From positions 45,518,501 through 45,582,500 of the forward strand of contig CM074860.1 in assembly GCA_037501455.1 (NCBI GenBank): DNA of 64,000 nt. The letters run 5' to 3'. Under the pieces are notes generated by a model. That model searched no databases and was not told where the DNA came from. It worked only from the letters and a program-made list of their open reading frames with translations. Below are positions 58,160 through 64,000 of this stretch, in pieces. Position 1 is the first letter of the stretch. Each line of letters opens with the position of its first letter. Both the position numbers and the translations under genes were made by a program. This DNA comes from Lantana camara (taxonomy: Eukaryota; Streptophyta; Magnoliopsida; Lamiales; Verbenaceae).

Positions 58160-58515
58160 AGGCATTTTACCTCGAACCCACGACTCGCGGACATTCTAAG
58201 TAAGAACCCTAGGTAGGTACAGCTTACCAATTCTAACACCTTTAGAACTCTTAGTAATTGTTTTTGCATCACCTATCTTTCAATATGGACCCACGACTCG
58301 TGCGACATCCATATTTACTTAGGCGTTAAGCTAGACCCATCAATCATAAGATCATGACCAAAACTTAGTTCGAACGACCCACGACTCGCGGACATCGCCC
58401 TTGCTAAAATTGACCATGAAATATTGATCATTTAAAATGATCAATTAGGTAACTAAGAACTAATAAGCTCCACTAGCTATCCCACGACTCGCGGACAATA
58501 ACTAGCTTTACTTAC
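58160..58515 (-). repeat. Four CCCACGACTCGCGGAC units with self-complementary flanks
   Basis: Cores at about 58177, 58290, 58378 and 58480, spaced 88-113 bp. Flanks of unit 2 are AATATGGA/TCCATATT (8 bp, perfect). Unit 4 has CTAGCTAT/ATAACTAG (one G-U). Units 1 and 3 are imperfect (TTACCTCGAA/ATTCTAAGTAA; TTAG..CGA/TCG..CTAA). The core is constant except unit 2, which reads CGACTCGTGCGAC. Confidence 0.75.
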
Positions 58516-59618
58516 TGAACTTAAAACCTATTGATGGAATGCTAGGAATTTAATTCAAAATTTGCATCTCGAATTAAACACCTATTTGTTCGAAATTAGC
58601 TTAATATTTGATGGGAATTTTCGAATCAACCGGAGAGTTGTCCGGTTCGACCTCACCAACATATATGTTATCCAATTTTATTAGTCTTGATTAATGCAAG
58701 TACACTTAAATGCATTTCAAACAAGCACATAAACAGATAACATGTCCTAGCATGATACTAACATGTAATGATCATGGGTTCTACCTATCTTATGCGTGAT
58801 ATGTGGGAGCCACTCCACAATCACAAGTTCTAACATACATGCCACATAAACAGTTCAAATCACATAAGGGAAAGCGGTAACAAAATACGAGCCCTATCTC
58901 TATTACATTTAACAATTGAGATTCCCCTCCCTAACATTTTGAGGGGTCTTCACTTATGGCCTCCTTGTTACTTGAATGTGGTCCATCTTACTCCATGGGT
59001 GCATTGTCTCCAAAATGAAAATAAAACCTCACCACATATCTCTACTCTCAAATTACAATAAAAGGAAAAAGACATAAAGTAATAAGGCTCAATCTTCATA
59101 TTGGCCTTAGACAATTACACGGGGCATACCCCGGCCTCAAAAATAGTAATATGGAAAGCCACATAATAAATCACATAACAGTACGCACATAAGTGAGGCT
59201 CCAACCTCAATTGAAAAACGCAACTATAGGGCTCCAACCCCAATTTAAACCATCCATGTGCATAAATTAAAACCATACATAGATCTAAACCCATGATCAC
59301 CTAACATGCTTTTGCAAGAATTTAAATTTAACCAATAAATTAAAATTCTCGCCTTAAGCTCTAATAGCTTAAAACACGACTTGATGCGAGTCTTGTTTAT
59401 AAAAGTTTTCAATAAATCCCAAATTACCAAAACAAATAAAATTCCAATTAATTTCTGAAAATTAATAATTTTATCAAGATGTATTTTCCCAAAACATAAA
59501 CCGTTTCAATTTCTCAAAAATCCCAATTTTAAGTTTTGTTCAAAATTAAAATAAATATTCAAAAATAAAATTTTAAAATTAAAATAAAATTGGGACTGGA
59601 TTGCACGAAACATGAAAA

Positions 59619-59945
59619 GGCCGAATCGCGAAAACGGGACCCGTACGCGGAGAAGACCGCACGCACGCGGCGCGCGCGACAGGCGCGCTCAGCGCGCGGC
59701 TTTCCCGCAAGCATGCGGGCGGGGTGGGCGGCCAGTCTCGGCCACCCTGGGCGCGCCCGGAAGACTCCCGCACAGGCGTGTGGGAGGAGCTGGGCGGCTG
59801 GCCGGTCTATCCCGGCCAGGCCTGGGCGGTTGCCCTTGCGCACGCCTAGCACAGGCGGGCGGTGCGCGCGAAGCCCGCGCGCGCGACGCCTTCGCGCGCG
59901 GGGTTTCGCGTGTTCGTCGCGATCCGGGTTTTCGTTTCGTGTTTT
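59619..59945 (-). other. GC- and CpG-rich block in copia leader
   Basis: About 330 bp dense in GCGCGC, GGCGGG and CGCGCG, set in AT-rich DNA on both sides. The edges are abrupt. No matching block exists elsewhere in the window. Confidence 0.85.
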
Positions 59946-60176
59946 CGTTCAAAAGTAAAACCAATCCAAGAAATCCAAAAACAGTTTATACAGTTTCAAA
60001 TCTAAAACAGTTTTCAAAAATTAAATTTTGTAAAAACCAATTTTCAGAAACTTTCAGGAAAAAATACAGTTTCGTAATTCAGGCTTTCTAAAACAATTAC
60101 AAATACTCAATCGCATCAAGCCTAAGAATTTCTACCAAATTCAGTATAATTGAGACGAATCAGAAACACGATTAAC

Positions 60177-60194
60177 GAGGTGGCTCTGATACCA
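60177..60194 (-). other. Copia primer-binding site
   Basis: The minus strand reads TGGTATCAGAGCCACCTC, two bases inside the LTR end, an initiator tRNA-Met match. Confidence 0.92.
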
Positions 60195-60196
60195 CT

Positions 60197-62140
60197 TGTT
60201 GGAAAACACGAATCAGAAAGCAGCGGAATTTAAAAAATTTTTCCAACAAAAGGACCTTGAACTCGCAATCGTGTAACCAAATTCGTAAAGATAGAAAACT
60301 TACTTTTCTTTTATTCTTTCTTGAAGCGTTTCAAGCCACCCAAGAACGCTCTTCTCGCGGCTTGATCCCCTCTCCTTTGGTAAAGCTCAAATCTTCAAAC
60401 TTCTAACTTGAAGTCTCTAGAGAAAGTCCACCAACTTGATCACAATCTAACTAGTAAGGATGCTAGTTCTCTAGTTAGTGTTTAGGCTTAACCTAGGGTT
60501 TAATTTAATCTTGGAGAAAGGAAGGTGTTCAACACATGAACCAAGAATTGTCAAATCGCTCTAAAGGGGAGCTCGAGCTCCCCTATATATAGGAGGGAGT
60601 GCCGATCCAAATCCTTATTGGACAAGGATTTGGTTCCTCTCTCTCCTATTACTTGATCATCAAGTATTTTCCAACTTTGACTTTGAATTCTAATTCAAGT
60701 CAACTTTTAAGAGAGCTAAAAATATCCAAACTATTTTTGGATAATTTTATACTTTATTTATTATAAAATAAATAACTTATTTTTATCTAATTAATTAATT
60801 CATAATTAATTAACTAGATTATTTTTCTCCAAAATAAGACTTTCTTTTTAATTCAAAATTAAACCAAAGTCTATTAAATAATTAAATAATTAATTATTTA
60901 ATATATATATATAATATATATACACACGTGTGTGACACGTGTCACAGTGACACGTGTCACTCACGTGAGCCACACGTGTGATTTCACACGTGTGGAACCC
61001 TCTTGGCCCGATTAACTCGTTTAATCATTTTCAAGCCTCAACTCATGTAACCAAGTTGTTGTGTGTGACCCTCTAGGTTCTCAATTCAATTAGCAGTGAC
61101 CCTAATTAATTAATTCACTAATTAATTAATCAGTCCACAGATTAAACGACCATAGTCTAGCAACAGGTGTTTAACCCCTAGCTGAATTGGAATGTTCGGA
61201 TTCGACAGAACCTTTAAGTCATTGATTCATGTGAGATACAATCCTCCTACTTACTATCTCTCAACCAAGATCTAGGGCAAGGGAATAATCAGAACCCTAA
61301 TAATCCGGTCTTAAAGCTAAGTGCATTTCATATCCATTTGATCTCAATCCAAGAAACCCTTTTCTTGATGTTTTGATCTACTGCCTTGGCCAAGGACTCC
61401 ATATGGCATATGAATGACTTACACAATAAGAGATCACCTTGCAAATGCAAGTGTAGGCCCTTTCTTGATTCTCATTCACTTTCACGAGTCACTTGTGCAG
61501 CCCCAGCATAAGCCTTGAATCAGTTGTCTAAGGCGACACCCTTTAAAGCTTATACCTAAGACTACAGAGTTAACTCATAAAGTGACAAGGAACCTCAAGT
61601 CTAAGGATCAATTAATCACATCAATGACTCGTGAGATATTTCCTAATCTGGAAGTTTCCATTTCCTGAAATAGAAACTTCCTTTCCCATTTAGGAATGTT
61701 CTCACACGGGGCACCTCAGTGAACTCACTTATTAAAGTAAGCACCCTCATGTATCACGCACGTATCAACTATACACTTTCCACCTCCATGAAACAAGGTG
61801 GTCCTTCTTAAGGGCGTGATCCCACGAGCAAGCCTTAGAGGAGTCAGGTTGACACTCCCACTGTCTGTAGGACTCATCGGCTTGGAGTATTTTACTAATC
61901 ATGACTTATGTGATATAGGGCTCGTTTCATGAACCATTTCACCTAAATGGCAGAGTCCTAAAGTCATCAGGATTAGGGGAGTTCTCATACATGCACAGAT
62001 AAAGTAAACGCATACCAAACAAGAGCATATAAAGAAGTGTTGCCTCAATTCGTTATTTCATTCAAAGATTGTCTGTGATTACAATAAGGAAAAGCACAAA
62101 GCGGATATACAATCGGCTTTCTAGGGCACTATTCCTAACA
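60197..62140 (-). repeat. Copia 5' LTR
   Basis: Same boundaries as the 3' copy, followed by TSD GTTAT. It should hold the promoter of the element. Confidence 0.96.
60923..60995 (-). promoter_or_regulatory. G-box cluster upstream of TATA-like run, copia 5' LTR
   Basis: On the minus strand the order is five ACACGTGT/GACACGTGTC palindromes and one TCACGTGA, then TGTATATATATTATATATATA. G-boxes (CACGTG) and ABRE-type ACGTGTC sites bind plant bZIP and bHLH factors, so light, ABA or stress control is a reasonable inference. Here the second palindrome is intact, while in the 3' LTR it is ACATGTGT. Confidence 0.72.
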
Positions 62141-63157
62141 GTTATTTCTAATTATATTGAACCCTACAACCCTATGTGGCTTTGGACCAAAACAAATAAT
62201 TATATCTATAGTTTTCCAAAAAATTGAATTATTCCTTTATTGTTTGATTGGTATTGTACCGAGTTATTGAATTGATATTGAATTGGATTGATTGATTGTT
62301 TTGGCGAGTAAAACATGTTCACAGAGGGCCCGAGGGTAGTGTATTGAGCCAACCGGGAAGGCAAGGGCCGACGGGCAACTCTTGCACTATCCTCACCAAA
62401 TTGCGGGATGACCCCTGAACCCACTAGGAGATTAATGGAGGAAGGAGTTCCGGGTATAGGGAATCATGAACCCTATACTCAATGAGATTGGATGGCGGGG
62501 CCTTGCAATCCCCCATCACCCGGAGGAAGAAGGATGGATTGATTGAAACTGTCTATTTGTGCACTGAATTGATTGCCTGATCACTTAATTGATAAAATGG
62601 AATTAGTGTACACTGTCGGAGATTGGTTGGAGATTTGCCCTCACTCGCCGGGCCACTGATTATTGAATTGTATTGAAATAACTGAATTGAAAATGGAATG
62701 ATTGTAACCTCGGGCGAGCCTTGTTTATTTATTAAACTAATATTGTTTATGAAAATCTTACCCGAGTTTACAATTTGCATGGTATTTGCGCTTTTAAATT
62801 ATAACCCCTCACTCAGTCTTTCATAGACTGACACCTCACAACTTTCAGGTCATGAAGATCGAGTGCTAGGCGGGATTTGAGTCCATTTTACGCTTTTGGG
62901 AGTCTAGCGTTGGTCTCTGGTATTTTGGCACATGTTATGAGCATTTGGAACTTTTGGTGAACTTGACTAATATATATATATCATGACCTATGTTTGATAA
63001 CTGACGGATGGTGATGTAATTATGTAATGGAGTGAATGTATAACTTTATGCTTCCGGTTTTATTTTGGATTGTTGTATTATTTGAGGGTATCCCGCCTAG
63101 CTAGGGTAGTGTTTTATTGTCTCCCGTTCGCTATAGGCTTGATTCATGTATGGGTGC

Positions 63158-63276
63158 CCGTTCCATATGTGGATTGAACTATAGTGCGGGGGATGTAGTG
63201 CCCTTGCGTTAAGGGTGTTACATAACGCAAGGGCACTACATCCCCCGCACTATAGTTCAATCCACATATGGAACGG
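63158..63276. repeat. Perfect 54-bp inverted repeat with 11-bp spacer
   Basis: The left arm 63158-63211 is the end of LTR-C. The right arm 63223-63276 is its exact reverse complement. The spacer 63212-63222 is the last 11 bp of LTR-C. The right arm is followed at once by LTR-D. Confidence 0.96.
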
Positions 63277-64000
63277 TGTAACACCCCGACTTAAAGTCGG
63301 TACAGGTAAATTATGTGATTTAATATTATTTGTGTTTTAGATTATTTGTATAGGACTATTTTGAATTATTTGAACTTATAAGAATTACTTGAACTATATG
63401 TTGCATGCGATTTATTCGTTATAATTTGAGTTGGCCTTATTTGAACCTGTATTTGTTGAACCGAACCAACTTGAACCGGAAACCTTGAACCGAACCCGTG
63501 AACCGACCGGTCCAGCCTTAAAGACTGAACCATTTCTCTCCTCCCTCATTCTTCACGTTCATTTTCAGCAACCAAGCCAAGAAAGAAGCTAAAACCTCAA
63601 GTTTGATCATCCAACTTCCCAAGCCAAGTTCTCTCTCGTTTCTTCGTCTTTTCTCGAACTTAGGTAGGTTTCGGAATCCCCTCGTCGTGCTCGTCATTTA
63701 TATGGTTTAATTTCTGAGTTTGGAGTGAGTTTTGCATGCCTTTGCTTCCCTACGTGAATAGTAAGGGTTTAATGAAAAATGAGATTTCTTGCTCTTTGCT
63801 TGTTGTAATTGATCCCTAGCTTCATTTATGAGTTGTATAGGTTGTATGTGTTGTCTTTATTGCATTTAATCTTTGGTTGGTGGAGTATTTATTGATGATC
63901 ATGATTTTAGCTTGAGTATTGCAATCCTTTGATCATGCTTTTTAATTCCGTTTTCTTGAGTTATTTGAGTGTTTATATGTCAAGCATGATTTATATGTAT
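63277..64000 (+). mobile_element. LTR-D, start of another gypsy-type LTR (cut by window end)
   Basis: It begins TGTAACACCCCGACTT, the usual opening of this LTR group, and runs off the window. A donor-like CTTAGGTAGGTTTCGG lies near 63658. The preceding AACGG (63272-63276) is the predicted TSD. No gene seen. Confidence 0.75.

Larger units (their letters stand above)
57971..60176 (-). other. Copia 5' leader, 2.2 kb, no gene
   Basis: An unusually long untranslated leader between primer site and gag. It contains a four-unit inverted-arm repeat (about 58160-58515) and a very GC-rich block (59619-59945). Open frames in the GC block run on both strands and look like an effect of low stop-codon frequency. 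Confidence 0.8.
52089..62140 (-). mobile_element. Complete Ty1/copia retrotransposon (10.05 kb)
   Basis: LTRs are 52089-54033 (1945 bp, 3') and 60197-62140 (1944 bp, 5'). The TSD is GTTAT (52084-52088, 62141-62145). The LTRs differ at about 14 positions by eye (about 0.7%). The primer site, a long leader, an uninterrupted gag-pol ORF and the polypurine tract are all present, so this copy may be competent for movement. The domain order protease, integrase, reverse transcriptase, RNase H fixes it as copia. It is inserted in LTR-C. Confidence 0.97.
50530..63222 (+). mobile_element. LTR-C, gypsy-type LTR (2.6 kb net), split by copia
   Basis: It begins TGTAACGCCCCAA and ends GGGTGTTACA. The LTR's own sequence is 50530-52088 and 62146-63222. 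Modules in order: possible donor TTCAAGGTAGG near 51105, palindrome array 51461-51588, acceptor-like TTACACAG near 52012, CTTTCAGGTCATGAAG near 62850 with GTGCTAGGCGGGA, inverted CCCGCCTAGC near 63093, terminal hairpin 63129-63188. Left flank CGTGC and right flank TAACG do not match, and no primer site follows. It is therefore neither a clean solo LTR nor a normal 5' LTR. Confidence 0.85.

Noticed and set aside
59559..60091. Arg/Ala-rich ORFs of 90-160 codons on both strands
   Set aside because: They come from the GC-rich block, where stop codons are rare. They overlap in most frames and have no start context or homology I can see.

Overview
This window is plant nuclear DNA, probably eudicot, built almost entirely of nested LTR retrotransposons. 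I see no host gene, tRNA, rRNA or CRISPR array. The evidence is TG...CA-type LTRs, primer-binding sites matching plant initiator tRNA-Met (TGGTATCAGAGC), 5-bp target-site duplications (TSDs), Ty3/gypsy polyproteins with a C-terminal chromodomain-like tail (Tekay/Del type), one intact Ty1/copia polyprotein, and AT-rich decaying DNA between them. The species cannot be told from the sequence.

Layout. (1) 1-3802: 3' end of a plus-strand gypsy element (decayed integrase and chromodomain, polypurine tract, 2.75-kb LTR). It is inserted in (2) the 5' part of an old minus-strand non-autonomous element, N3 (3803-5234 and 15613-15772). (3) A 3.5-kb minus-strand solo LTR (LTR-II, TSD CATAA) lies in the N3 LTR. 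It was itself split by the complete non-autonomous element N1 (6358-10602, TSD TGATC) and by plus-strand solo LTR-III (11428-14051, TSD CATTA). (4) Gypsy A, minus strand: 3' LTR 15773-27514, internal region 27515-33260, 5' LTR 33261 to about 50529. Its 3' LTR is split by the young non-autonomous element N2 (18730-27107, TSD ATACC). Its 5' LTR is split by gypsy B (TSD GTCAA). (5) The A/B boundary was then tandemly duplicated (32592-36506 and 36507-40419). (6) Plus-strand LTR-C (50530-63222) cut into the end of A's 5' LTR. It was later split by an intact 10-kb copia element (52089-62140, TSD GTTAT). (7) LTR-C ends in a perfect 54-bp inverted repeat, against which another plus-strand LTR (LTR-D) begins at 63277 and runs off the window.

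How the parts relate. N1, N2 and N3 encode no recognisable gag or pol but carry the same priming and processing signals as the gypsy elements, so they are probably mobilised by Tekay-type relatives of A and B. The main finding is a recurring design. Most LTRs and several internal regions contain arrays of 4-6 short dyad-symmetric units with a nearly constant 6-nt core (CGGGGN, CGGCCG, CGACCG or CGGGCG). The flanking arms vary between units and families but stay complementary. Four further shared signals stand out: a covarying hairpin directly before the polypurine tract, a second internal polypurine tract in N1 and N2, a G-U-tolerant hairpin near the LTR 3' end, and splice-acceptor-like modules followed by GCTAGGCGG. 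Together they suggest structured-RNA or dyad-binding functions that ordinary annotation misses.

All alignments, counts and percentages were made by eye.
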